A DNA stretch of 64,000 nt from CBDFHC01 sp965247585 (lineage in GTDB: Bacteria; Chloroflexota; Dehalococcoidia; Lucifugimonadales; GCA-2712585), in assembly GCA_965247585.1 (NCBI GenBank), contig CBDFHC010000004.1:1-64000 (forward strand). Reading direction: 5' to 3'. This document shows, piece after piece, positions 27,907 to 35,927 of the stretch (positions are counted from its first letter, which is position 1; every line of letters starts with the position of its first letter). The notes below the pieces were generated by a model, which saw only the letters and a list, made by a program, of their open reading frames with translations, was not told the origin of the DNA and searched no databases. The position numbers and the translations under genes were made by a program.

Positions 27907-28098
27907 GATGCCACCTCCATTAAGTCGAGAATCGAGTACCATCTCCAAGTAAGACGCTCTTGCCGGAGGAATAGTTCCCGGCGAGTATGGCGCTCCTCCT
28001 TCTTTTTCAAGCAGATTCTGTATCAGCGGCGACGCTGGCCCACGGAGCGAACCCCTGTTGGCAACCAGCGAAAGTGGGACACTTTGAGACCCGAGAGA

Positions 28099-29088
28099 TT
28101 AGAGATCGGGAGAGGGCTTGGTGAGCTCCCTGAGGGTCTTGTTGTAGCGCCTTCGCCGTTCGATTGTGTGAGCCTGCACCTCCTTCCTGCGCTGCAGTAT
28201 CCGTTCCCGCCTCCCGTGGAGCACATCTGCAGGTGTCACATTGCCCAGCGCCTTGTGATAGCGCCTGTAGTTGTAGTAGGCCACGAAGGCGGCAAGGGCA
28301 GCCTCCAGATCGGAAGCCATCTCGTAGGGGACCTGCTTGACGTCTCTCTTGATAGTCTGGTGATAGCGCTCCAGCTTGCCGTTGGTCTGAGGGTGGAAGG
28401 GTGCAGCCCGGATGTGCTTGATTCCCACCAGGCGCAGGTAGTCTCTGAAGCCACGGGACACATATCCTGAGCCGTTGTCCGAGAGCAAGCTGGTCCGGTC
28501 GGCCACCGGGACCTCGGTCATGCCAGTCTTGTCTACAGCCTCCTGGACCACCTCGATGAGAGAGTCGGTAGTCATGTCCCGCTGCAGCTTCCAGGAGAGT
28601 ATGAAGCGGGAATAGTCGTCCATCACAGTGACCAGGTAGTAGTAGCCCCATCCGATGACCTTGAAGTAGGAGGCATCGGTAGCCCACATCTGGTGAGGGC
28701 CAGTGGTCTTGCGGTGGTACTCTTGAGAGGCCTTCAACTGCATCTCGGGTGACTTCACCAGACCCTCCCTGCGCAGGATGCGATACACAGTGGACTCGGA
28801 TACAGCGAAGCCCAGGTTGTCCGTGGTCCACGCTGCCAACTGGCGGCTACTTAGCTCCGGCATCTCCCTGGCCGCTTCCAGGATCGACCGTTCCTCCTGA
28901 GACCTAAGGCGGTTCCACGGTGGGGTGCTGACTCCAGGTCGATCCTCGAGGTCTTGGTGATGTTGTTGTAGTCTCAACCACCGGTAGTAGGTGCTCTTGG
29001 GAACACCCAGGTCTCTGAGCATCCGACGCTTGGCCAGTGGTGATGTGGCTACACTGGCCAGGATCGTCGCCTTCTTAAGGGCACTCAT
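28099..29088 (-). CDS. IS3-family transposase OrfB (integrase catalytic domain)
   Basis: The 329-residue protein carries the rve-type DDE core: Asp in 'MWATDASYFKV', Asp in 'SLLSDNGSGYV' and Glu in 'TNGKLERYHQTIK'. The N-terminal region contains the HTH_21 type segment ('SSRQLAAWTTDNLGFAVSES'). All residues are intact. It is expressed either from its own ATG or as an OrfAB fusion by frameshift. Confidence 0.95.
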   Translation of the reverse strand: MSALKKATILASVATSPLAKRRMLRDLGVPKSTYYRWLRLQQHHQDLEDRPGVSTPPWNRLRSQEERSILEAAREMPELSSRQLAAWTTDNLGFAVSESTVYRILRREGLVKSPEMQLKASQEYHRKTTGPHQMWATDASYFKVIGWGYYYLVTVMDDYSRFILSWKLQRDMTTDSLIEVVQEAVDKTGMTEVPVADRTSLLSDNGSGYVSRGFRDYLRLVGIKHIRAAPFHPQTNGKLERYHQTIKRDVKQVPYEMASDLEAALAAFVAYYNYRRYHKALGNVTPADVLHGRRERILQRRKEVQAHTIERRRRYNKTLRELTKPSPDL

Positions 29089-29525
29089 CCTGCGGTACCT
29101 GCGCCGTCTACCAGCGTCGGGATGGCCGTTTTTTTCAGACGGGACACCTGGAGTGAGAGCTCGCCAACGAGCTGTTTCAGCTCGCCGTTCTCCCGCCTGA
29201 ACTCCACGATCTCCTGCCGCGTGGCATCTCGCACGGTGTCGCGGGACAACCTCTCCTTACCTGCCTCCATGAACTCCTTGGTCCATGCATAGTAGGAGTG
29301 GGGCTTGATACCCTCCCGCCGGCACAGGTCGTTCACGGTCACCTCGCGACGGAAACCCTCCAAGACAATGCGGATCTTCTCTTCAGGGGTGTACTTGCGC
29401 CGCGTTGCCGCTCTCACCTGGCGGACGAATGAACGAGTCTCCTCGCTCCGCCGGTCTGCGACCCTGGCTTTGTCTGTATCTGGCTGGGACACTTCTGCTC
29501 CTTTCCTGAGGTACTCTACCCCCAC
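29085..29525 (-). CDS. IS3-family transposase OrfA (HTH protein)
   Basis: The protein (up to 146 residues) has the IS3 OrfA HTH: 'YTPEEKIRIVLEGFRREVTV' and 'DLCRREGIKPHSYYAWTKEF', followed by a leucine-zipper-like coiled coil ('EIVEFRRENGELKQLVGELS'). It binds the terminal repeats. The start could be internal, since the first residues are not typical of the family. Confidence 0.9.
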   Translation of the reverse strand: MGVEYLRKGAEVSQPDTDKARVADRRSEETRSFVRQVRAATRRKYTPEEKIRIVLEGFRREVTVNDLCRREGIKPHSYYAWTKEFMEAGKERLSRDTVRDATRQEIVEFRRENGELKQLVGELSLQVSRLKKTAIPTLVDGAGTAG

Positions 29526-29648
29526 TACAGGAGCTCACACCACTCTCAGACTCTCGGGTTTTCCACCTCCCATATGTGTCCCATTATCGCTGACGTTCTA
29601 CACCGCAATGGGCTGGGGTTCAAACCACAGATTCCTCAATTATCACTA

Positions 29649-29674
29649 GGAGCCTGGGTCTGAACTCAGGCTCC
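29649..29674 (+). terminator. Stem-loop between IS3 and glutamine synthetase
   Basis: GGAGCCTG and CAGGCTCC form a strong 8-bp stem with a 10-base loop, followed by TTCT rather than a long T run. It may be a weak terminator or an mRNA-stabilising hairpin. Confidence 0.4.
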
Positions 29675-29768
29675 TTCTAAAGTAGCATCTCGTTATCTAT
29701 GAGGTTAACGCAATATTCACCTGCTGATGATCTACCATTGCCAAAGATAATTAGCTTCCGTGGACTTC

Positions 29769-29798
29769 TTGATTAACTTAGGGTCCTCGGAGTAAAAT
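29769..29798 (+). promoter_or_regulatory. Predicted sigma-70 promoter of glutamine synthetase
   Basis: TTGATT (29769-29774) and TAAAAT (29793-29798) are separated by 18 bases, 34 bases before the start codon. A GGAGGT ribosome binding site lies at 29815-29820. Confidence 0.45.
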
Positions 29799-29831
29799 AT
29801 TTTTCAGGCAGGCAGGAGGTAAGTACGGAAC

Positions 29832-30830
29832 ATGGACGTTTATAAGGCGGAGTATATCTGGATCGACGGGAGTCAGCCGACCGCTAAGTTGCGCTCTAAA
29901 ACCAAGACAGTGAACAAGGGAGAGGAGCCGCCCATCTGGGGGTTTGACGGCTCAAGCACGAATCAGGCACTTGGTGTTGCTTCGGACTGTGTGCTGAGAC
30001 CTGTTTTCACCTGCCCAGACCCCTTACGCAAGGGAGATAACGTCCTTGTATTGACGGAGGTCCTTCTAACCGATTTTTCCCCTCACCCTACCAACTCCCG
30101 CGCAGAATGCGCAGAAGCAGCCCTGAAATACGCGACCGATGAGATCCTCTTTGGCATCGAGCAAGAGTACACCTTTTTCCGTGGCAACAGGCCTTTGGGA
30201 TTTCCTGACTCCGGATTCCCAGCGCCACAAGGTGGCTACTATTGCGGAGTGGGCTCTGACGAGGTCTTTGGCCGTGACACCGTCGAGGCACACTTGGATG
30301 CGTGTCTAGACGCCGGACTTGGCATTTTTGGGATCAATGCTGAGGTGATGCCGGGCCAATGGGAATTCCAGGTCGGCACCCTTGGGGCCCTTGATGTCTC
30401 CGACCATCTTTGGGTCGCAAGGTGGCTACTATATCGGGTCTCGGAAGACTTTGGTATCAACGCTACCCTTCAGCCCAAGCCTGTTAGAGGAGATTGGAAT
30501 GGGGCGGGAGCCCACACCAATTTCTCCACCAACCAGATGAGATCCGACTACGAAGCCTGCATCGCGGCCGCTGAAGCCCTTGGACGGAGGCACGACTTAC
30601 ATATAGCCAACTATGGGGCGGGGATTGAAGAGCGTCTTACTGGGTTACACGAGACCTGTTCTTTCAAAGAGTTCAGGTATGGCGTATCCGACCGTGGTGC
30701 GTCCGTCCGAATTCCCTGGCAAGTCGCCGTAGATGGCAAGGGCTACATAGAGGACCGGCGCCCATGTGCCAACGTTGACCCTTATGTCGTAACCCGTCTG
30801 ATCATGGATACTGTCTGCGGCGGGGCATAG
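29832..30830 (+). CDS. glnII: Glutamine synthetase, type II (eukaryote-like)
   Basis: Glutamine synthetase joins ammonia to glutamate with ATP. This 332-residue protein has the type II hallmarks: 'PPIWGFDGSSTNQA' at residue 33, 'FGIEQEYTFF' with metal-binding glutamates, 'MPGQWEFQVG', 'GAGAHTNFST' and 'DRGASVRIPWQVA'. The length fits the type II family (about 330-370) and not the 470-residue type I. It lacks the adenylylation tyrosine region of type I, so control by adenylylation is not expected. It stands alone between IS remnants, in a stretch with lower GC than its surroundings. Confidence 0.95.
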   Translation: MDVYKAEYIWIDGSQPTAKLRSKTKTVNKGEEPPIWGFDGSSTNQALGVASDCVLRPVFTCPDPLRKGDNVLVLTEVLLTDFSPHPTNSRAECAEAALKYATDEILFGIEQEYTFFRGNRPLGFPDSGFPAPQGGYYCGVGSDEVFGRDTVEAHLDACLDAGLGIFGINAEVMPGQWEFQVGTLGALDVSDHLWVARWLLYRVSEDFGINATLQPKPVRGDWNGAGAHTNFSTNQMRSDYEACIAAAEALGRRHDLHIANYGAGIEERLTGLHETCSFKEFRYGVSDRGASVRIPWQVAVDGKGYIEDRRPCANVDPYVVTRLIMDTVCGGA

Positions 30831-30958
30831 GGCCTTGTACTAGCCCCAGTAGCCGTACTAGTTGATGAAAACCGCAATAGCCGCCTCTGCCTCAAGGTCA
30901 GTCCGCCTCCCATAGGGCACCTGGTTTACGCTCCACCAGAGGGAGTGTTCGTTTGGCA

Positions 30959-31051
30959 AGACCTTTGGTCTCTGACAAGCTGTGGGAATTGGTTCAGCCA
31001 CTCTTCCCTACTGGACCACTGAAGCGCAAAGAGGTCCGCAGGTCGGGCTGA
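30959..31051 (+). pseudogene. IS5-family transposase N-terminal fragment
   Basis: 'LVSDKLWELVQPLFPTGPLK' is the typical start of IS5-type transposases. It stops after 30 residues. The rest of 30831-31382 contains no other gene I can support; it is AT-richer than the flanks. Confidence 0.6.
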
Positions 31052-31382
31052 CATCTGTTGGGCGTTCCTGCCATCCGAGTCATTCTCATCTGCTCACGGT
31101 TCCTAAATTAAGGGCATTGATAGAGGCTCTAAGTTTGAATGAGCCCGATTGGCATTTTAATCTTCAAGCTATGCGGACACCCAATTAAATGAGAAAGCTT
31201 AGAGACGTCTAAATCACTACGCCCGCTGACAAGATTGTAATCTATAACAAACAGATTCTAATATGCTGAAGTAGCGCAAGGCAATTTCAGCATTCGGGCC
31301 ACAAGAATGTTGACACTCTGGAGACTTTGATACGCCCAGGACCTAGAGCATTAGGGTCTGATTCTTTTTCAGGAGACGCCAC

Positions 31383-33308
31383 ATGAATAACGACAACCAG
31401 AGGCTCAGTTCGATGCGTGAGGTGGAACTTTTCCGAGATATTGACCCTGCTGAGCTGCAAATAATAGCAGAAAAAATGCAAGAGCAATCTTTTGAGAATC
31501 GTGAAGTAGTATTCCGTGAAGGAGATCCAGGCGACCGGCTGTTCATATTGCTTCAAGGGACAATGCACGTATACGTAACCCGGGAAAGCAAAGTCATCAC
31601 CTATAACAGGCTTCAACCAGGAGAATGCTTCGGTGAAATGGCCCTCATCGAAAATGTTCCGCGATCGGCAACTGTTCAGGCAGAGGCCCCTTCTATGTGC
31701 CTCACCTTATCCCGCCAGGACTTTTTGGAGCTGTTGAATAACTATCCCCTCGTTGTTCTTAGGTTGATGCAAGTTCTGGTCCCTCGACTGCGGAGTACAA
31801 ACATTCAACTTCAGCATTATGCGAGCCAAACACGGCGCGCCTACTCCGATGACAGCCGGGTTGCGATGAACTTTTCAGAGTATGACATTGGAGGGTTTTA
31901 TGACGAAATGCTCGACGACGATGGGCGTCCTCGAGATGGTGCGGCCCTTCTTATGCAACTAATTTCTGGACTACCTGAAGGCGAATTACAAGATCGTAAA
32001 CAAGCATCTGAACAGGCACTATTAAATCTGGGAATCACATTCAATGTATACGGAGACGAATCTGGAATAGACAAGGTTTGGCCTTTTGACATACTCCCTC
32101 GAATAGTCGAAGCTGGTGATTGGGACTACATCGAGCGGGGATTAAAGCAAAGGATTCAAGCTCTAAACCTCTTCATAGACGACATATACCACTCCCAGAA
32201 GATTGTGAAAGATGGCATCGTTCCAGACCATCTAATTCAATCCGCCCAAAACTTCTTATCGCCCTGCGAAGGCCTCAATCCCCCGAACGGTGTCTGGTGC
32301 CATATCACAGGCACTGACGTTGTACGAGACTCGGACGGTCAATTATACGTGCTGGAAGACAATCTCCGTTGCCCTTCAGTCGTCTCGTATGTTCTCGAGA
32401 ACCGTGCAGTCTTAAAAGCCACATTCCCGAAGGTCTTTGAGGCGTCTAATGTCAGACCAATTGAAGATTATCCTGGGCGTCTTCTGGATACTCTGCAAAG
32501 TATCGCCCCAGACAACACTGATCCACCAACGATCGTTTTGCTAACGCCTGGCATCTACAATGCCGCCTACTTTGAACATGCATTCTTAGCTCAACAACTG
32601 GGCATTGAACTGGTCCAAGGGAACGATCTCTTAGTTGTTGACGGCTATGTAAACATGCGCACCACTACAGGTCTGAAACGAGTGGACGTTATATATCGAC
32701 GACTAGATGATGATTTCCTTGATCCTCACATTTTCAAAGCGGAGTCTCAACTTGGTGTCCCTGGGTTAATAGATGTTTATAGAGCGGGTCGCGTCGCTTT
32801 GGCCAATGCCCCGGGTACAGGGATTGCTGATGACAAGGCCGTCTATGCCTATGTTCCTCAGATGATCAAATATTACCTGGACCAAGACATAATCTTGCCA
32901 AATGTTCCCACCTACGTCTGCTGGGACGAAAAGCAGCGGCAACATGTCCTGGACAATTTAGACAAGTTGGTAGTGAAGGTAACCAATGAATCTGGAGGGT
33001 ACGGAATGCTCATTGGTCCCCATTCCACTGTCGAAGAACAGGCAATGTTCGCCGATCGTATACGGGCTAATCCACGTAACTATATCGCACAACCAACACT
33101 CGGCCTGTCCCGGGTGCCAGTGATGGGTGATGGCGGATTCGAAGGCCGTCACGTCGATCTACGGCCCTTTATACTCTATGGTTCCGACATCTACGTTCTC
33201 CCTGGTGGACTGACACGGGTCGCGCTGCGGAAAGGTTCATTGATAGTCAATTCTTCTCAAGGTGGGGGAAGTAAGGACACTTGGGTAATCGCGGAGGAAG
33301 GATCATAA
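31383..33308 (+). CDS. Cyclic-nucleotide-binding domain fused to circularly permuted ATP-grasp protein
   Basis: Residues 12-120 are a complete cNMP-binding domain with phosphate-binding cassette 'FGEMALIENVPRSATVQA'. Residues about 160-635 are a circularly permuted ATP-grasp type 2 protein: 'FIDDIYHSQKIVKDGIVP', 'YVLEDNLRCPSVVSYVLENR', 'VVKVTNESGGYGMLIGP', 'HVDLRPFILYG' and 'SSQGGGSKDTWV'. ATP-grasp enzymes of this kind occur with alpha-E and transglutaminase proteins and are thought to be peptide ligases; the substrate is unknown. The fused sensor suggests activation by cAMP or cGMP binding. AGGAGA precedes the ATG. Its TAA overlaps the next gene's ATG (TAATG), so translation is coupled. Confidence 0.9.
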   Translation: MNNDNQRLSSMREVELFRDIDPAELQIIAEKMQEQSFENREVVFREGDPGDRLFILLQGTMHVYVTRESKVITYNRLQPGECFGEMALIENVPRSATVQAEAPSMCLTLSRQDFLELLNNYPLVVLRLMQVLVPRLRSTNIQLQHYASQTRRAYSDDSRVAMNFSEYDIGGFYDEMLDDDGRPRDGAALLMQLISGLPEGELQDRKQASEQALLNLGITFNVYGDESGIDKVWPFDILPRIVEAGDWDYIERGLKQRIQALNLFIDDIYHSQKIVKDGIVPDHLIQSAQNFLSPCEGLNPPNGVWCHITGTDVVRDSDGQLYVLEDNLRCPSVVSYVLENRAVLKATFPKVFEASNVRPIEDYPGRLLDTLQSIAPDNTDPPTIVLLTPGIYNAAYFEHAFLAQQLGIELVQGNDLLVVDGYVNMRTTTGLKRVDVIYRRLDDDFLDPHIFKAESQLGVPGLIDVYRAGRVALANAPGTGIADDKAVYAYVPQMIKYYLDQDIILPNVPTYVCWDEKQRQHVLDNLDKLVVKVTNESGGYGMLIGPHSTVEEQAMFADRIRANPRNYIAQPTLGLSRVPVMGDGGFEGRHVDLRPFILYGSDIYVLPGGLTRVALRKGSLIVNSSQGGGSKDTWVIAEEGS

Positions 33309-33943
33309 TGTTAAGCAGAGTTGCAGACTCTATTTATTGGATGAACCGGTATATCGAGCGGGCTGAAAACGTCGCCCGGTTCATTGACGTGAATCTAAAC
33401 ATGATGCTCGACTTGCCGGGATCGGCGAGCGAGCAGTGGACACCATTACTGCAATCTACCGGCGACGAGTTCCTATTTCGAGAGAGGTATGGTCAGGCCA
33501 CCAGAGGCAATGTATTAGCATTCCTAACTTCTGACGCTGGGAACCCTAATTCCATGTTCTCTTGCCTAAGTTCTGCCCGGGCAAACGCTCAATCCGTGCG
33601 TGAAACCATTTCGTCAGAAGTATGGGAGCAAATCAATAAATGTTTCTTAATGGTCAGGTCGGCCGCCACTGCAGGAGGCGTCCGCGACAACCCTCACGAC
33701 TTCTATACTGAGATCAGAATGGCCAGCCATCTTTACATGGGTATAGCTGATGCCACTATGTCGCATGGTGAGGCCTGGCATTTCGGCCGTCTCGGGCATC
33801 TCCTTGAACGTGCAGACAAGACATCCCGGATTCTTGATGTCAAGTACTTTCTCCTTCTCCCATCTGTAACTGACGTCGGCACTTCTTTAGAAGATATCCA
33901 ATGGTCAGCGGTGCTAAAATCTACTAGTACTCAGTCAACCTAA
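33308..33943 (+). CDS. Alpha-E domain protein, truncated by IS630
   Basis: The start 'MLSRVADSIYWMNRYIERAE' is the hallmark of alpha-E (DUF403) proteins, helical partners of circularly permuted ATP-grasp enzymes. Family members usually have about 310 residues. Here the native sequence ends at about residue 206 ('IQWSAVLKST') where IS630 begins at 33927, and a few IS-derived codons follow. The missing C-terminus is not found on the other side of the IS (after 35146), so the insertion was accompanied by deletion or recombination. The protein is probably non-functional or altered. Confidence 0.88.
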   Translation: MLSRVADSIYWMNRYIERAENVARFIDVNLNMMLDLPGSASEQWTPLLQSTGDEFLFRERYGQATRGNVLAFLTSDAGNPNSMFSCLSSARANAQSVRETISSEVWEQINKCFLMVRSAATAGGVRDNPHDFYTEIRMASHLYMGIADATMSHGEAWHFGRLGHLLERADKTSRILDVKYFLLLPSVTDVGTSLEDIQWSAVLKSTSTQST

Positions 33944-34587
33944 TTGTTGGCAGGATAGAGATGGTGAAGCTTGACTCGGGCGTCCACAGTGGAGAATCTC
34001 CAGTCAATGGTTGCTCCGGCTTGGTTTCGTTCTGCCTCCAGGGCCGCGATCTCGCCACTCAAAGTCTCTTCATCGGCAATACGCCGGCGCAGGACTCGCC
34101 TGGCCAAGACACTGAACTCGATCTCTGCCATGTTGAGCCAACTACCGTGCTTGGGAGTGTAGTGAAACTCCAAGCGTTTGCGTATTCGCCTAGCCTCCTT
34201 GGGCTCGAAGGTTTCGTAGAGGGAAGCTGGTTTGTGGGTGTTGAGGTTGTCCAGCACCACCCGGATCTTCTCGGACGCTGGGTAAGCTTCATCGGCCAGC
34301 CACCGCATCTGCTGAGCGAAGTCCACCATGGTACGACGTTCGGTCACTGCCACATGCCTCCAGCCCGCCAGGGGCTCGCACAGCATGAACAGGTTTCGGG
34401 TGCCATTGCGCTGGTACTCGTAATCGTATCGCTCCCGTCGTGCCGGCTTGGGCGGGATCGGAGACCTCTTTTCCGCCAGCAACTGCTTGGAGGTCTCGTC
34501 GAAACAGACCACCGGGCGCTCTGGGTCATAGGGTTCCGCGTAAAGGTCCAGCACATCCTCCATACACGCCACAAACTCGGCGCTCAC
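33940..34587 (-). CDS. IS630 transposase, catalytic part (orf2)
   Basis: DDE-type catalytic domain: Asp in 'VVCFDETSKQL', Asp in 'RVVLDNLNTHKP', and Glu in 'SWLNMAEIEFSVL'. It is produced by a -1 frameshift from orf1 at the A7 run on the minus strand near 34640. Read in that frame, the sequence between the two is 'NSLKPWQKKEWCIPQVSAEF', which gives a continuous IS630 protein. All catalytic residues are present. Confidence 0.93.
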   Translation of the reverse strand: MSAEFVACMEDVLDLYAEPYDPERPVVCFDETSKQLLAEKRSPIPPKPARRERYDYEYQRNGTRNLFMLCEPLAGWRHVAVTERRTMVDFAQQMRWLADEAYPASEKIRVVLDNLNTHKPASLYETFEPKEARRIRKRLEFHYTPKHGSWLNMAEIEFSVLARRVLRRRIADEETLSGEIAALEAERNQAGATIDWRFSTVDARVKLHHLYPANN

Positions 34588-35063
34588 CTGGGGAATACAC
34601 CACTCCTTCTTCTGCCACGGCTTGAGACTGTTTTTTTCAACCGCTTGCGAATTCCCTCGTGGGACATGGAGGGCGCCAGCCCCAACTCCACCACCTTGTT
34701 TGCCAGGAGCCGCAGGGTCCAGTGGTCATGGCCTGGAGGGGCCTCGCTGCACGCCAGGGCAATCAGGTGCGCTTCCCCCCGCTCATCCAGTTTGGTCGGA
34801 TGTCCTGGCCGAGGATCTTCCTCCAAGGCCCGCTTCAGTCCTCCCTCCAGGTACCGCCGCTTGGTACGGCACACCGTACCCGCAGACGTGTCCAGCGCCT
34901 CCACGATGCGCATCACCCCCCAGCCCGTATCTGCCTTTAGCAGAATACGGGCCCGGGCAACCTTTCGCGCTGGGCTCTTTCCCCCGCGAATCAGTCGTTC
35001 CAACTGGTCTCGTTCTTCCCTTTCCAACCGGACCACATACCGTTCTCGTCCCATGGCTGCCAC
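34584..35063 (-). CDS. IS630 transposase, N-terminal HTH part (orf1)
   Basis: The 159-residue protein has the helix-turn-helix DNA-binding region of IS630 ('MRIVEALDTSAGTVCRTKRR') and ends just after the AAAAAAAC slippery run. The final residues after 'KRLKKTV' are out-of-family, as expected if the natural product continues by -1 frameshift into orf2. Confidence 0.9.
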   Translation of the reverse strand: MAAMGRERYVVRLEREERDQLERLIRGGKSPARKVARARILLKADTGWGVMRIVEALDTSAGTVCRTKRRYLEGGLKRALEEDPRPGHPTKLDERGEAHLIALACSEAPPGHDHWTLRLLANKVVELGLAPSMSHEGIRKRLKKTVSSRGRRRSGVFPR

Positions 35064-35332
35064 CCTCCTACGTCAACACTCCTAAAAAAGGGTAGCAACC
35101 TTAGACGTTTTCTTAAACAATTACCAAAACCGAGTTGACTGAGTACTAGTTCGATTCGCGAACTCTAGTTGTTCTGTTCGAGTCTGTCGGTAATCTCATA
35201 TATATACGCCTCCGCCGCCCGAATCGTTCCCTGGAATATTGGCCGAGCTTTCAAGCTTCCGAAACTGCGACGAGCTCTAGCCAGGATCGATGGAGCCAAG
35301 TCGCGGGTCTCGAATGGGTGACTTCTGCGGGC

Positions 35333-35399
35333 AACAAAAAAGGCCCTCACATATGGATACCGAGGGGCAGCCATCGTTCTTAGGCGATGGCTGCCCCTC
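35333..35399 (-). terminator. Recurring double-hairpin terminator element
   Basis: On the minus strand a perfect 15-bp stem (35362-35376 with 35385-35399, GAGGGGCAGCCATCG) is followed by CCATATGTGAGGGCC and a T6 run. The same two-part structure recurs at 58484-58545 on the plus strand with compensating differences. Confidence 0.65.
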
Positions 35400-35410
35400 A
35401 TACTTGCGAG

Positions 35411-35539
35411 TCAGCTTACTGTGCCCCGCTTCCCCTTCCTGTGCCTGCTCCAGCGCAAGCGCTCGCTGGAACACCGTAGGGTCTCAGGCTTCGGCTTGCC
35501 GTTCCTTCTGGATGGCTTCTCTGGCGATTCCTCCGCCAT
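35411..35539 (-). pseudogene. Small mobile-element gene remnant, frameshifted
   Basis: From an ATG at 35539 the minus strand reads 'MAEESPEKPSRRNGKPKPET'. After a shift another frame reads 'VFQRALALEQAQEGEAG', similar to the end of the frame at 58261-58470 ('SLFEWAVGPEEVREEELVG'). Both lie directly upstream of the same double-hairpin terminator, so they are probably two copies of one small gene of unknown function. Confidence 0.4.
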
Positions 35540-35540
35540 G

Positions 35541-35799
35541 AACTCGGCCCAGCAAAAGAGTCGAAGGCGTTCACCAGCGGCTCCAAAAGACTTCTGGCCA
35601 CCTACCTGCAAACGCTGTTGGCCTATCCCGACGGCTGGCTTTGGGGCGAGACGGTGTTCGACCCCAGGACCCAGGAGATAACGTCCAAGTGCCGCCCTTA
35701 TCCGAGGAGATGCTCTATCCCAAAGAGAAGGGTGCGCCGCTTGCTGCCGAGAGAATCTCCCACTTGTCAGGTGGGAGATTCGGAGGTATCATAGATTGA
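35541..35799 (+). pseudogene. C-terminal fragment of a helicase-like mobile-element protein
   Basis: One frame reads 'LLATYLQTLLAYPDGWLWGE' and 'TVFDPRTQEI'. After a single-base shift near 35680 it continues as 'NVQVPPLSEEMLYPKEKG' to a stop at 35799. This resembles the C-terminal part of large helicase-like proteins carried on integrative elements; the assignment is by pattern and moderate. A hairpin (GAATCTCCCAC, 35753 to 35781) lies inside it. Confidence 0.45.
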
Positions 35800-35927
35800 C
35801 TTCCATAGAACTCAAAGGGTTGTACTTTCAGCAGATAATTGTGTGGCGTGAGTTGTATTGCGCATATGGTTTGACGCCAGTTCGGCGATATGCACCGCTT
35901 ACGTACGAGTTATAAGGCACAACCGTC

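Larger units (their letters stand above)
28066..29592 (-). mobile_element. IS3-family insertion sequence
   Basis: Imperfect terminal inverted repeats (CAGCGAAAGTGGGACACTTT at 28066 and a related sequence ending at 29592) bound a two-gene IS of 1527 bp. OrfA and orfB overlap by ATGA, and an A7 run (CTGAAAAAAACGG on the minus strand, about 29130) is a suitable site for the -1 frameshift that makes the OrfAB transposase. Confidence 0.85.
33927..35146 (-). mobile_element. IS630-family insertion sequence, complete copy
   Basis: Perfect inverted repeats (GTACTCAGTCAAC at 33927 and its complement ending at 35146) are flanked by TA on both sides (33925-33926, 35147-35148), the IS630 target. It has two overlapping genes with a frameshift site. 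It disrupts the alpha-E gene. A second copy starts at 63553 in the same orientation. Confidence 0.92.

Noticed and set aside
35285..35330. tRNA-like 3' end on the minus strand (TTCGAGACCC ... GGCTCCA)
   Set aside because: The 5' side of the T stem does not pair and no anticodon or D arm can be built, so it is not a tRNA gene.
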